Source: Megamerina dolium (lineage: Eukaryota; Arthropoda; Insecta; Diptera; Megamerinidae). From it: a DNA stretch of 64,000 nucleotides. Positions within the stretch are counted from its first letter, which is position 1, and each line of letters starts with the position of its first letter. Of this stretch, positions 45,840 through 60,070 are shown piece after piece. A model generated the notes under the pieces. It made no database searches, was not told the DNA's origin, and was given only the letters and a program-made list of their open reading frames with translations. Location: contig OY978529.1 in assembly GCA_963854835.1 (NCBI GenBank), positions 44,120,321 to 44,184,320 on the forward strand, read 5' to 3'. The translations under genes and the position numbers were made by a program.

Positions 45840-46265
45840 CTTTTGGCGCCTGAAATAAACGATAAATTTGACGTCTGATGCTGTGGCGAGTATAACAACA
45901 AATTTCTTTCTATGGTTTCCGGGTTAAGTAATTGATTTAAAAACCAATGTGGTGTGAATCGGTGTCAATTTTTTGTCTTTGTAGTTCTTTCTTTAATTCG
46001 ACCCATGCAACATCAATAGATATAATTTATGATTTGTTGATGATTTGTATTTATGGGGTTTAAATATTCATGTTCTGGATCTTCGCTTGCTGTAATGTTT
46101 TTTTAGGGTGGTTTCACATTCGAAATTTTCAGCAAAATTTTTGAATTTTCTCGTAGCGGAAATGAAATATTCTCAAAAAATAGTTTTTTTTTGTGTTTGC
46201 GCCAAATTTTGACGCCCCTGAAGTCATCGCACCCGATGCAATCGCCTCACCCTCACTACAACTCT
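45840..46265. repeat. Decayed dispersed repeat of unknown type
   Basis: The 46021-46110 part matches 33930-34010 (TATGATTTGTTGATGATTTG, then TCATGTTCTGGATC and TTGCTGTAATGTTTTTT). Its flanks (TTTTGGCGCC at 45840; GACGCCCCTGAAGTCATCGC and GATGCAATCGCCTCA near 46210-46250) stand out from the AT-rich background, suggesting one larger decayed element. I cannot assign a class. Confidence 0.35.
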
Positions 46266-47329
46266 GAACATAGGAACATACAATAAATATTTATTTATAT
46301 GTATTTATTAGCGTGCGTTCAAGTAACGAGAGCACGAGTCAAAATCGTCAAAAATCGATTGTTTGTCCGTTTTTGTTGATTGTTGCTGTCGCTGCAGTAA
46401 ACTGACAGTTTTTATAATGTTCGAATACAAACGATTTTTATATGTTATCTTGTCTTCTATTTGACACATCAACACTGAATTGCTTTTTATTTTTTTTCTT
46501 CACATGTTTAAATTTTATTTCAAAAGAAGACTTGTTGAAATATTTTTTTTTTAAATTATTAGTTTAATAAACATAGTTAGGGTTGTCGCTTTTTTTAAGT
46601 GTTGTCTAGAAAACTTCAACTGGAAGAACTGTTTTCTTTTTGTAGAAATTTATATTTCTTAGCTTTCACCTTCCATATTTATGCACTAATTATCTTTATA
46701 ATTTCTATTAGTTTTTGTATAACTTTTTGAAGTAATTCAAAATGGTGAAATTGAGCACTCATTTGGTGCATTTGTTAGGGTATTGGAGGTTCAGTCGGCA
46801 ATAAATAAAATTCAGGATTTGGGATTTTTGTTTACCATGCAAACCTTTAAAGAAGTGAGGTCTCTAAAAGCATGCGCAATTTTGCTATTTATTATCCAAA
46901 AGAAGCTTTGGCTTGTCTTTTAGGGGCTTTTAGGGACCGGATCGGAAACAATATGTCTCTTGACATTTTTCAGGTATACATTGAAAACAAAAATACCCAA
47001 AACTACATGTTGACTACATTTTTTTTGATCTTCTATATATCATCCACTGGTATGGCTATGCCCCCGTTTAGACACGAAGACATTTACATCAAAAACCCTT
47101 TTCTCTGTTAGCAAGGGACGCACGGAAAAGAGATGGAGTTTTTGTTTCCCGTACACTCGACACGCTTTGTGTTTATCATTCGTTAGGTCATACATTATGA
47201 AAGTATACAAACGAGTTCACAAAACAAACGAACAAAACATCAAATATGTAAAAAATTTATTTTGGGATTCCAAGTCAAATCGATACATCTTACTGAGTAT
47301 ATCAATTCATTTATACAAAAAGTTCTATC
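46266..47329. other. Spacer with a weak open frame
   Basis: Mostly AT-rich. A 79-codon frame at 46872-47111 (plus) contains nothing I recognise. Confidence 0.4.
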
Positions 47330-47830
47330 CATAATTTCTAACTAAACAGTATTCTATTAGAGGACAGGCTTTTCCTCTTATGAATACAATCATCCCTTCT
47401 TTGTATCCTCTAAAAGAATTATACAGTTCAGTAAGCCTTCTGCCGTTACGATAAATAGTCTTGTTTCGTCTAGTGAACGAATTCACTGGCTTATAGTTCA
47501 CCAATTCTTGCATTGCAATTACTAGTTACCATCAAATTCTCATATTTGTTTTCCAAAACAATTTGTATACAGAGGTATTATGCAAGTTTTCTCAATTAGT
47601 ATATTCATTAAGGCGATTGTTTTGCTCCCGAGGGTTGTGAAATCACGTTTTACTTCACTACTCTTATGTAGTGCACCATCACTAGCTCTATTTTGGAAGA
47701 TCTGCCCTGAACCTTTTCGCATAACCAAATATTTCGCTGGCCTTATTTTTTGTGTTCATCTCTACCATAAGCTTCTGATAACTATCATGCTCAAAGAGTG
47801 CTCAGACTGATCTTAGAAGAGGCTGCGTAA
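47330..47830 (-). pseudogene. Unrecognised coding-like relic
   Basis: Two minus-strand open stretches in different frames lie end to end: 47728-47540 (with KGSGQIFQNRASDGALHKSS) and 47513-47325 (MQELVNYKPVNSFTRRNKTI, then GRRLTELYNSFRGYKEGM). Both read as ordinary hydrophilic protein, without low-complexity bias, as if one decayed reading frame. I do not recognise a family. Confidence 0.25.
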
Positions 47831-48867
47831 TTACCAACGTCTCTTCACAAATTCCTTCAAGCATTTATAGCTTCTGCATATTCTAAATATCAAATGGTGC
47901 TTATTTTCCATATCTTTTAAGTCTTTGAATTTTCAAATGATCTCTTTATTGTTTTTTTTTTTCTATTTTTCTTTTTTATTCAGTGATTTTAGTTGATCTT
48001 CCACATTTTGGATCTTGTTTTTGACGAATTGATCACTAAACCGTCGTTTTTATTTTAGATGTAAACAATTTAGCTACTGTGGTGTACGTCGTGACTTGGC
48101 AGCACTGACCCGATATTTGTGTGATTATAACAGCTGATTAATTGTACTTATTTGAGGAAAATACCAAAATAAATCAAATTAATATTTTAGGCTTAATTGT
48201 GGTGTGCGATCGTTGGCAAACATACATACTGGAGTTACTAGAAAACACGTCTACACGTTGACCCTTGTCGTTCATTAATCGTTGCCATCATCATTCTCAT
48301 CAAACTATTGTTCGTCACAGGTATTGTTGCTATTGTTGCGCAAAATCTTTTGGAATTATGGTTGCCACTGTTTTTCCAAAGAAAAATTAAGTGATTCAGT
48401 GAAATAGAGAGAGAGAGAGAGATAGGGAGTAATCGCGTTATATCGATGGTGCAAGTAACACATTACGTGAGGTCTTATTAATGCAACACATAAGTCTGTA
48501 TGTGAATATGTACATTATATTCTTACACATGCTTGCATACACATAATATGTACTCGCTCTCAGCAGGTGACATCAATCAAACAATGTGAATCCATCAACA
48601 GCGGCGCCACAATAATAATTTCCAATCACTTGCAACACTTGTTAAATAGCAACACAACCACCGAGCGAGCAACGGCGATAGCAGCAATAACCATAAGACA
48701 GAAGAATATAAAAATTAACTTTTTAACGTGAATCCGATCTATAGAAATTGTAATTAATAATAACAGTTTTTCTTAATACCACTAAATGCATTAAATCACA
48801 AAGAAAATAGAGATTTAAGAAAATATAATTTCACATCCAACATCATTAATGTGTACATATTTATAAG
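47831..48867. other. AT-rich spacer
   Basis: No supported gene. (GA)n at 48408-48421. Confidence 0.5.
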
Positions 48868-48879
48868 AAAATCATAAAG

Positions 48880-50580
48880 TTAAGACTGCAATTTCATGTG
48901 AGTATAAGAGATGCAGTAAGAGGCACAAAACGGTTTGCTGTGGAACGCCAGCATGAATATTCAATGCGCTAGTTGTGCATATAGTCCTTGTGATGATCGA
49001 GAAAACGTTTTTTCTTAATTCTTTTGTAGGATCTTTTCCTGGATTTGCTATCATAATAATTTTTTTGTAATTTTCCAGCATTTTGGGAATACGTAAAATA
49101 TAATTGAGAATGGTTATGAGGTAAATTACTAAAGCTTGAGGTAGGTTAGGTTAGGTTTGCTTGGCTAATCTATAAGATCTCACGTAGACCAATAACGGCG
49201 TTACCAAGTCAAATTATGAGAGTGCTTATATTTTTTTTTTGAATACATTTTTTTGTGAGTTTCAATAAATCATTACTTTTGTGACATGCAATGGTTTCCA
49301 GGGTTGAAGCTCGTTGCATGTTGTACATGCATCGCTTTGTACCACACCAATTTTTGCAGCGTAAGACGGAGTAAGGCAGTGTACCCTAAGAACCCCAAGC
49401 AGTAATTTACAATCCTCTCTTGGGATTGATAAAATGTAGTCGGTGTCTTTCTTGTCATGTACGCATAATAATTTGCAGTCATAATTTTTGCGGTCTTGCA
49501 GGAGGTTAATCCCTGCCACAAGGACTCCGCTTCCTGAATCATTGATTCGTCAATCTCTGTTTACATTGAGGAGGAGGATATATGTGTACCGAGTTGACCT
49601 CCGACAGGTTTGCGCCAGCTTTAGGAAGTGCGCCCACTCATTCGTTCCCCTCACTGTCGAACACATTGTGAGTTTATCGTTGCAGCTACTAATGCCTTAA
49701 TGGCTGAAACCTGAGAGTTAGGGAGAGTGCGTTCAATTGCCAGCTCTGCTGCCTTCAGAGCTTGAAGTAGCTCGGTTATCATTTTACACGTAATTTTATC
49801 CTGATTGAGTCTACATCGTGTCTATTTTTAATACAGTTTGTTTTCTTTCTTAAGCAATTTTGCCTTATATAGCGGGCTTGGGGATTTTTATGATGAGAGA
49901 TCATAATTACACTTTATGGAAATATTATCCAGCAGCAAACTTTTGTAGACTCCAAAGTTTATAATGTCGGGTATCTTTCTTCTGTCCGTCGGTCAATATG
50001 CCGGTTGAGCCTTTGAGGTGATATCATAGTTGTGTTTGAACACATATTTTTAGAAGGGAACCCTAGTGAGTGTGTTTGGCGTTGAAATCGCCGGCAACCA
50101 AGAACTGGTTACCAAGGGTTTAGAAAGACTCTTCCAGGCATATAGATGTTGCTTGAAAGTAGACTTTAATGAAATTATTTATAACATTTTATTGTGCATT
50201 TTATCAATACAGTAGTTTCTATATGTGCCTTACCATAAGGATGACTTTTAAAATACAGCTTGTAATGTGATATTCTGTAGCAATTTTTGTCAGTGAAATG
50301 GCTCTCAGAGATCAGTATTATGTCGATATGGTTAGTTTCAAGGAATTGAATTAGTTCCATCCGGTGCTGCCTTGAACCGTTGGCGTTCCAGGGCCATATC
50401 TTCAGAAGATTCCTTGGAATTAATGTCTGGATAATAATGTTTGTAGTAATATTGATTAATTTTGCATAATTTCTTGAATCATTGCTTGAATTGAGCCCTG
50501 AGGCATATTTCCAATAGAATTTGGCTGCTGGATGGGTATCGGAAATACTTGTATTATCATCTATATTGCTAATGATAACA
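48880..50580 (-). pseudogene. Decayed jockey-type LINE copy, interrupted by another LINE
   Basis: Related to the intact element at 4976-9407. On the minus strand, 50580-49771 covers the end of ORF1 and the ORF2 endonuclease (LLKIWPWNANGSRQHRMELI, ISESHFTDKNCYRISHYKLY), then deletes from about intact position 7373 to 7933 and resumes as DKITCKMITEL. After the inserted LINE, 49132-48880 resumes with KIIMIANPGKDPTK, deletes again, and ends at LNIHAGVPQ with the PQG motif already mutated. Both ends are truncated. Confidence 0.8.
49133..49770 (-). mobile_element. RNase H LINE 3' fragment nested in the jockey copy
   Basis: The near-identical 12-mers AGCTTGAGGTAG (49133-49144) and AGCTTGAAGTAG (49759-49770) bracket the insertion, and the intact jockey sequence is continuous across them, so they are a target-site duplication. 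The minus-strand content is an RNase H-side piece (ALKAAELAIERTLPNSQVSA), then KLLLGVLRVHCLTPSYAAKI and DACTTCNELQP near the end. The 3' terminus is AACCTAACCTAACC. Decayed, 5' truncated. Confidence 0.75.
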
Positions 50581-51965
50581 ATGCTTATCAAAAATAATAT
50601 TTATGATAAGCATTGATATATATATATATAAACAAATAAACTCTATGAAAGAATTTGTAGTAGAAAAACTGCGGATTATTAATAGATACACCTCAATATA
50701 AAAATATCAATAATATGAATAGTGACGGTGTATAATGTATAATGAAAGTTGTATACAATTTGTTCTAGAAGTTATTTTTGCCATTAGAATTTGTTTATTC
50801 ACTTCTGGTTTGCCCTACAACTTTGCGCAACTCTTAGACTGTATGCCGGCATCTTATGCTAAGGCATTGTAGTGCCAAGTTATTAATATATTTAATGACT
50901 CTTATAAATGCCACAACAAACAAGTAAGCGAAATAAACAAACTTTTTGTATTTATAGCAACCGTATGTAATTGGAACGTTCTTATTTAAGAAGCAGTGGC
51001 GTAGGATCGATTACCCGGTGCTGCCCGAATATTTTGTCATGAAGCTATGAGTTCCAATTTAACAAAAAAAAAAAACGTAAAATCATACAAATAAAATAAT
51101 TTATTCCTTTTGAAATCAATATTCTATTTGAACTAGTTCAATATAAAATAAAATTGATGTATAAATAAAAGGATTAATTGGTAGAGCAACACTTCTAGAC
51201 TCTAAAATAGTTAAAAAATTAAAAGATGAAATGTGAGTGTAGTTCGTTTTAACAATAAAATTGTTCTTATTCGATTACTTTCAAAAATAATTTTTGTTTT
51301 TCAATCAGGTCCACAAGTACTTAAACCCCACAACCAATTAATCCACACAATTCTTCCCTTTTTCAAATTCTGGCTACTCCAGTGCTAAGGAGTATACATT
51401 TTAAAATGTATATACATTCTAGTTAATTAAAATTCGTATATAAACATTGCACATGTAACATAAATAAACAATCATTTATGGCAACCCATGTGAGAGTGCC
51501 CACATCAGAGACATTATACCGCTTTATAATGTTCATAAAATTCTATTCAGAATGGGTATATGTGCATAATTTTCCATAGGCGTCGAATATATCAACATGA
51601 GCAGTACATTCGTGAACACAACAATTAAAAGAGATTTTGGAGAATAAAATTGAAGCAATTCTGTTTTCTTTTTTTTTTTAAGAATGGAGAAAGTAATCGA
51701 AGTACAGCTCTATAAATAATATTCCACTAATTATTCATTTCATTACATGCATTAAGGGAAGACAGATCGTATCGATAGCCTATTTGTTTTGCAAAATCAG
51801 CTAAATAGTCTCTTATTATACAAAGCAATATATATTAGGCCAACCTTACCCAGCAAACAATTGAGTAAGCATATATACGATAGAAATGTAAATAATTTTC
51901 GAAGTATGGTTGAAAAATTATTACAAATCTAATAGATCTAATACTAGTGGTGTTACGAAATATCG
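50581..51965. other. AT-rich spacer
   Basis: About 1.4 kb without a supported gene; a short (TA)n at 50617-50629. Confidence 0.5.
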
Positions 51966-52070
51966 TTTCCTGAAAGAGTTTCGCAGACACTTGATGATTA
52001 ATTGTGAATAAACATTAAGTTATTGGCAAAATTAATTATCAAGTGTTTGCGAAACTCTTATAGTTAGGAA
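51966..52070 (+). ncRNA. Candidate RNA hairpin (pre-miRNA-like or MITE remnant)
   Basis: 51975-52002 (AGAGTTTCGCAGACACTTGA, then TGATTAAT) pairs with 52031-52058 (ATTAATTATCAAGTGTTTGC, then GAAACTCT) over 28 positions. The two differences become G:U pairs in a plus-strand transcript and A:C mismatches in the minus strand. The loop is 28 bases. TTCCT at 51966-51970 can extend the stem with AGGAA at about 52066-52070 across an internal loop. No second copy was seen. Expression is unknown. Confidence 0.35.
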
Positions 52071-52110
52071 TAGTTTTCCTAGGGTTTGCCTTTTGTTTAT
52101 TCTGTAATTA

Positions 52111-52746
52111 TAAGGTCTAGTAAAAAGAAATCCATTACTTTTGCATTAAATTGAAGGCTTCTGAAAGATTGCTTCCTTCAGACTGTCCAATTGTTGACAG
52201 CACAGGTCCGAATTAAGAGTTTGGTCGTAGGGGAGCAGCTCATAGTAGATTATTCCCTGCCAATCCCACCAAACACATAGCAAAACCTTTCTGACCGTGA
52301 ATCCTGGCTTGACCACCGCGATTCGACCACGACCGTTTTCGCTTGACGTTGTCGTAAGTGACCCACTTTTCATCACCAGTAACCATTCGCTTCAGAAATG
52401 GATCGATTTTGTTGCGATTCAGCAGCGATTCGCAGATGGAAATTCGGTCCGAGGTTTTTTGCGTTAACACGTGTGGCACCCATACTTTTTTTTTTTTTAT
52501 ATCTAGCCTTATTTAAATGGTTTCAAACGGTTTTTTGTACAATGTTTAGATCCTGGGCAATATAAACAGTGCTTACATGACGGTCAGACTCGACAATTTC
52601 CATTATTTTATCGATATTTTCGACTATTGGCCTTCCAGAACGTGGTGCATCTTTGACATCAAAATTAACGGAACGGAATCGACGAAACTAAAGATAACTA
52701 AAACCATCTATTGGAAAAATAATGGATTAATTTTTACTACACCTGA
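52111..52746 (-). pseudogene. Internally deleted mariner, same family as 15.3 kb
   Basis: Ends TAAGGTCTAGTAAAAAGAAA (52111) and, at the other side, TTTTTACTACACCTGA (ending 52746), with TA outside. The minus strand keeps only the middle of the transposase: a DVKDAPR-type start, the second helix-turn-helix, ICESLLNRNKIDPFLKRMVT, GDEKWVTYDN (first Asp) and KVLLCVWWDWQGIIYYELLP, ending about LDSLKEAI. The first 60 or so residues and the C-terminal half with the second and third Asp are deleted. 636 bases in all; it could only move with transposase from elsewhere. Confidence 0.85.
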
Positions 52747-52748
52747 TA

Positions 52749-55066
<2,318 letters not shown>

Positions 55067-55850
55067 AATATTATTACCTAACCAGTAGTTTTAGCTTTTA
55101 ATTAGTATGTCATTATGATGATATTACAAACACAAATGCCAATTACAATTTGAAATGCTAAGGAAGAGTTCAGAAGCAAATTAAAGTTAGAATAGATGAA
55201 ATCTAGAAGTAGCAATCTTAAAAACTCATTAATCTTTTTTGAGCGGTTATTTGCATAAATTTAGTTAAATTATGATCACTATGATTATTATACATACATA
55301 TGTAAAGTAATAAGTAGGTAAGTAAATATATTGCATGCCCAGAGATGGTGTTAAGATTCGTACAAATCGTTATAACTATCCATCAAGGAATAATAACATT
55401 TATTTAAATAATACTTAAAAAGTCATATGCTCATGCGGGAAGGTAGATATAACATATTAATTATAGTATTAATATATTTATTTAATTTCAATTTATGTGC
55501 TTTTGGGCAGAGCATGTTAATTAAGGTATACTGTATATTGTGTATAATATAATTCTGTTGATTAATTATTATTCTCAGAAACAAAAAAACAAAACAAACA
55601 AAAATTTATGAAAAAGAGCTAACATAAATAAAAATTGTATGTCATGATTATAAAATGATTTATATGATGACATTTCCATTTAGCAACTATTCTATTTTTA
55701 ATGAACTCAAACGGTAGACACCTTGTTATTGTTATGAAACCTTTTTGTGAGAGTTAAATATATCAGTAATTCTGCGTACATTTCCAGGAATAGAAGAACC
55801 TTTACCGGCTTACCTGGATTTCTGTTGTCAACTAGCACTTTTTCGAACGT
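55067..55850. other. AT-rich spacer
   Basis: No supported gene. Confidence 0.5.
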
Positions 55851-55875
55851 AATATGAGTATTTCGATCAAGTTGT

Positions 55876-56118
55876 TTGAAAACGAGGTGTGCCACAACAG
55901 TGTCCAAATGGCTACAGCAAAAAACAAAAGATGCTCCTTTAGTCCATACATGCATTCAATTGCCCGAGGATCTATATCGTTTCTACCGAAGATTTAAATG
56001 GTTCGTGAAGTGGTGTGGAGTGCCTAAAATGCGTCATTTCAATGGGCCTAATTTCTATGCAACCGAACAACCGCACCGCTTCAGTCTAACATATCACGAA
56101 TGGTCGATGATAGCCTAA
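55876..56118 (+). pseudogene. Possible BEL/Pao-type integrase relic
   Basis: An 80-codon open frame. Its part LYRFYRRFKWFVKWCGVPKM and RHFNGPNFYATE resembles the RRFxxRRGxPxxIxSDNGTNFxGT pattern of BEL/Pao integrase cores, but the catalytic SDNG is replaced by HFNG. One short block only, so this is weak; the reverse strand also has an open frame (55707-55955). Confidence 0.25.
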
Positions 56119-57302
56119 CTTAATCCATTATTTCTAAAATTTATTAAAAATGAAAAAAAAACGCTTATTTAAATTCCACATTGGTAATACTAGTTTGATG
56201 CGTGAAGAAAACCCTTTTGGTTATCATGCTGGTACATGACATAATCAAAAATATTTATATGTAAATATAATACATACATACTCGTATCTATGTATCTGTT
56301 TACGGAAGCTTTCGCTGTACTGCCAACATTTAACTACAACAAGATATTAATTTTTGGATTTTATTACTTTATAAAATTTATTCAGATTTTACAATTTAAC
56401 AACTTAATTTGTTCAAAATGACTTTCTAAGCATTTATTGAACCTGTATCTGAAATATACATACCAATATTTGATTTCATATCATTCATCAATAGATAAAT
56501 AAACACTCAGATAGATAGCATTGAATTGTAAGCTATCGCGCGTGTGTTTTTGTATACATAATCTTGACAAAACTAATAAAAATCGTTTAGTATCGAGCAC
56601 ATACGAATGATCTCTATGTGCGATCGATCCATATCAAACTATAAAATCAACAACAAAATAAATTTATGACCATGAACAATAGAAAAAAAAATTAAAATAT
56701 ATGTACTATGTAGTTTTTATTGCATTTTAGACAACGTTTTTGTCGATGGCGACAACAACTACAATTAATCAGCGAATTTGTTGACCTTTCTGATGATTTT
56801 AATGATCATGGGGATTATATGATTATAACCACCCGGATGAGTACATGTTATATGTGTGATATGATATATGTATGTACTACTTATGTATCTATCATATCAA
56901 TATTCAAGTTTGTAAATATATGGATACATCATATAAATGTGTGTGTGTGTTATGATTATACCCAATGGTAAAATGGGCGCTCCCGCAGGCCTTGAAAGCC
57001 TTGTTTTTATGCCTTTTATTTTATAATTCTATGCCATTGGACCTTTGTCTCTGGTCTTTTTGTCTTTAGTGTCAAAATTAAGCTTTTTCGCATGTGAAAA
57101 CCACGATTGACCAGTGAAGCCAGTCTTGATTTATCAAGGCTTGTTTTGCGTAAATCATGATTAAAAAAGGAGGTGAAGACATAGCATAAAATCCAATGGA
57201 AGAACATCGATGTTTTTACTTACGCTGGCATCACATGCTCCCTTTGTTCTTGTTTTGTCGCCCTTGGCATATTTTGAATATCAACTATTGATATTAAACA
57301 TT
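56119..57302. other. AT-rich spacer
   Basis: About 1.2 kb without a supported gene. The last 300 bases before the mariner (57000-57300) have somewhat higher GC, with no recognised content. Confidence 0.45.
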
Positions 57303-58468
57303 TAGAGGGCGGATTGATAAAGAAATTACCTAAGTAAGCAAAAGGCAGAACAAACACAAACACTTTTTTTTTGAAATTGCGATCTGTGAAACGTCAGTTG
57401 TTTATTTGTTGTAGTCGTTTGAAGTAACCAACTTTTGTGTTTCTTGAAAAATGGAAAAAGCGAATTTCGTGCAGTGATTAAAGACTATTATTTGAAAGGG
57501 AAAACGGCGAAAGAGACAAAAGAAAAGCTCGATAAACATTACGCTAAGTCTGCTCCGTCAGATTACATGGTAAAATATTGGATTGCTGAATTTAAACGCG
57601 GCCGAACAAGCACTGCAACAATACCATCAACAGGAAGGCCAAAAGAGGTGGTTACTGAAGAAAATATCAAGAAAATCCTCGATATCGCGGTAAGATGGGT
57701 GCCGCGTTTGCTCAGTGTAGAACAAAAACGAGTTCAAGAGACCACTTCACAGCGGTGTTTGGACATGATAAAGCGTAATCCTGTTAATTTTTGGCGTCGA
57801 TTAATAACTGTTGATGAAACGTGAGTCCACCACTATACACCTGAATCCAAACATCAATCGAAACAATGGGTGGAAGCTGGTGGAAGTGCTCCGAAGAAGG
57901 CGAAGGCAGTGAAATCGGTTGGCAAGGTAATGGCCACTGTATTTTGTATTTTGGGATGCACTCGGAATATTGCTTATCGATTATCTAGAAAAAGGATCCA
58001 CAATCACAGAAAAGTATTATCGTGAATTATTGGATCAATTGAATGATGCAATCAAGAAAAAAACTACCACATTTAAAGAAAAAAAAAGTGCTTTTTCTTC
58101 AAGACAACGCACCGGTTCACACAGCATTAGATACGATGCTAAAATTACTTGAAATACACTTCGAATTGGCTGATCATCCATCTTATAGTCCAGATTTAGC
58201 TCCTAGTGACTTGTTCCTGTTTCCAAACTTGAAAAAATGGCTCGCAGAAAAAAGATTCAGCTCAAACGAAGAAGTGATTACCGAAACTAACACGTATTTT
58301 GAGGGGTTCCCGAAATCGTACTATTCAGATGGTATAAAAAAGTTGGAATATCGTCTTACTAAGTGTGTCGAAGTAAAAGGAGACAATGTTGAGAAATAAA
58401 TGGTTTTTGAAAAAAAAAAAAAATGTTTTTTTCCTACTTAGGTAGCTTCATTATCAATCCGCCCTCTA
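57303..58468 (+). mobile_element. Irritans-type mariner with intact inverted repeats
   Basis: GAGGGCGGATTGATAAAGAA begins at 57305, and its inverted counterpart ends at 58466. The repeats extend about 32 bases with three mismatches (through CCTAAGTA), and TA flanks both ends (57303-57304, 58467-58468). Total 1,162 bases, close to the usual 1.25-1.3 kb minus an internal deletion. A single defective transposase gene fills it. The well-preserved termini mean it could still be cross-mobilised. Confidence 0.9.
57451..58399 (+). pseudogene. Irritans-type mariner transposase, broken
   Basis: The expected start ATG at 57451 is out of frame because one A is missing from the following A run. The frame from 57435 then reads KSEFRAVIKDYYLKGKTAKE and IAEFKRGRTSTATIPSTGRP, followed by KEVVTEENIKKILDIA. 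About 40 residues, the second helix-turn-helix, are missing between LDIA and VRWVPR. It keeps RLITVDET (first Asp), then a TGA in place of the expected Trp codon, KVMATVF, and a frameshift. It continues LIDYLEKGSTITEKYYRELL and, in another frame (58043-58399), VLFLQDNAPVHTALDT (second Asp), HPSYSPDLAPSDLFLFPNL (third Asp, DD34D spacing), EEVITETNTYFEG and IKKLEYR. The lesions make it non-functional. Confidence 0.9.
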
Positions 58469-58882
58469 AGTCTGTTAGCTGTGTCAAGCCTATGAGGGCA
58501 CTATAAAATTGCTCAATTATAATGTTCTCCGCTTGAGAGTTAAATTCAGTTAAATTTCATATTATGTATTTTGTAGTTCAACAGATTGTTGCACATTTAA
58601 TTAGTCACATGAAATTTGAAAAAAAGAAAACTGGGTTGTGTCTTAAAAATAAGCATGTCTAAGATGCTGATTCTATGAGTGGTAGCCAATTTACACACAT
58701 AATCCCAGTGACATTTTAATACACAAACGTAGTAATGACTTAATGAAATGTTTATTTAGTCTGTGCCAGGGAGCAATAGAATCACCAGAGTGGTGCCTGA
58801 AGGGGATATTATAATAAGAACCCCTAATTTTAATCTAAAGGCTGATATTGCTTCTCATGTCCTTGAAATAAAGGCAACTATT
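58469..58882. other. Spacer, nothing recognised
   Basis: About 400 bases without a supported gene. Confidence 0.45.
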
Positions 58883-58936
58883 CATTTCTATGAGTTACAG
58901 AAAAAAAAAACTCCATACAAAATCACTTCACCTTAA
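58883..58936. mobile_element. MITE end, AGGTGGA family
   Basis: AAAAAACTCCATACAAAATC, then ACTTCACCT and TA, parallel the right end of the 61030-61239 element (AAAAAACCTCCATACAAAGT, then CAATCCACCT and TA). The other end is not present. Confidence 0.45.
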
Positions 58937-59632
58937 TGTGATACATACTTAGATGATAATAACTATTGTGGTGAAGTCCTTCAGCTTTCAAACTTATGTG
59001 TATATAACATATACATCCATATGAATGTATATAAATGCATATGTATAGGTGTATATAGAATATATTGTATATTGTTGTGTGAGTATACACGTGTACATTT
59101 TTGTGTGACATTCATTTTGTGGATTTTCATGTTTGGCAAAATGGCAAGTTGAATGGTTATTATTTCGACGCATTGCATTATGGTATTTCGTTTTGTGGGT
59201 AACTGTCTATCCATAGCATAGCATCTTTCATTTCTATATATTCCCTGTGATATATAATATTCTATGTACAACATGAGTGTAACATAACATATATGCACTT
59301 TATCTGAGTAAGTGTGTGAAGTTTCTGTTGGATTTTCAATTCAATTTTAAAAGTATTAAATACAATATGTCACATCCGAATATTCCATTTATATGGGATG
59401 TAGCAAATTGTTGGTACAAACATACTACATGTAAATAATATAACTAAGCTAAATGCATTTGAAAAGGATGCTTATTAAAGACTAAGCAACTTTGGCGATG
59501 TGGTGCGACTGTCAAACATGAGTCATTTGTGTAGTAATGCAACTGCAACGTCTGCCTTTCGCAATCATGGGTAACTAGACTGGACATTAGCTTGTTATAT
59601 ATTTTCTCAAAACACTTTGAAATCTTATTAGA
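58937..59632. other. AT-rich spacer
   Basis: No supported gene; TATA-rich short motifs at 58990-59090. Confidence 0.45.
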
Positions 59633-59876
59633 ATAGGTTAGGTTATGTTTAGGCTAATTGGTGCTACGGTGCACCATTGATGTTACTAAAGACCAATGTT
59701 TTCTCTATTGGACAGAACTAAATCTCTGGCATCTACGAGTGCCATCTCAATTGTGTCTATAAATAAGACACTGTCTAGTAGGATATAACTTCGATGTGCC
59801 AGAGCGGGGAATTGACAGAGGTAGCGGTAAAAAGTTTTCCCTTTCTCCATGTTATCTACAACAGACATATAACTCC
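59633..59876 (-). pseudogene. RNase H LINE 3' end fragment
   Basis: The minus strand reads TFYRYLCQFPALAHRSYILL, then DTIEMALVDARDLVL, fitting the C-terminal end (C-x-C-PAL-x-R block) of RNase H-bearing LINEs. The 3' terminus in element orientation is ATTAGCCTAAACATAACC, then TAACCTATTC. Its last 16 bases before the flank are shared with the type A SINE at 3198-3213. Confidence 0.6.
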
Positions 59877-60070
59877 CACCTCGACAGAAATCTGACCTGA
59901 TCCCATAGAGGAACAGAAAACTGGGATCAAATGAAAAAATAGCTTACATATACAAAAGTTTCAAGTTAAATCTCGAATAAAAAGTCCTACTATATAATGC
60001 AATCATGAAGCCAATCTGGACTCAATTATGGTATTCAATGGTATGGGGCACCTTGTCTTCTCTATAAGCA
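59877..60070 (+). pseudogene. Jockey-type LINE scrap
   Basis: Plus-strand segment matching the intact LINE around 8813-9000: CACCTCGACAGAAATCTGAC, then AATCTCGAATAAAAAGTCCT and ATGAAGCCAATCTGGACT, TATGGTATTCAATGGTATGG and GGGCACC. About 25 bases present in the intact copy are missing, with stops. Confidence 0.75.

Noticed and set aside
55707..55955. 82-codon minus-strand ORF
   Set aside because: No recognisable domain and overlaps the weak integrase-like frame in antisense.
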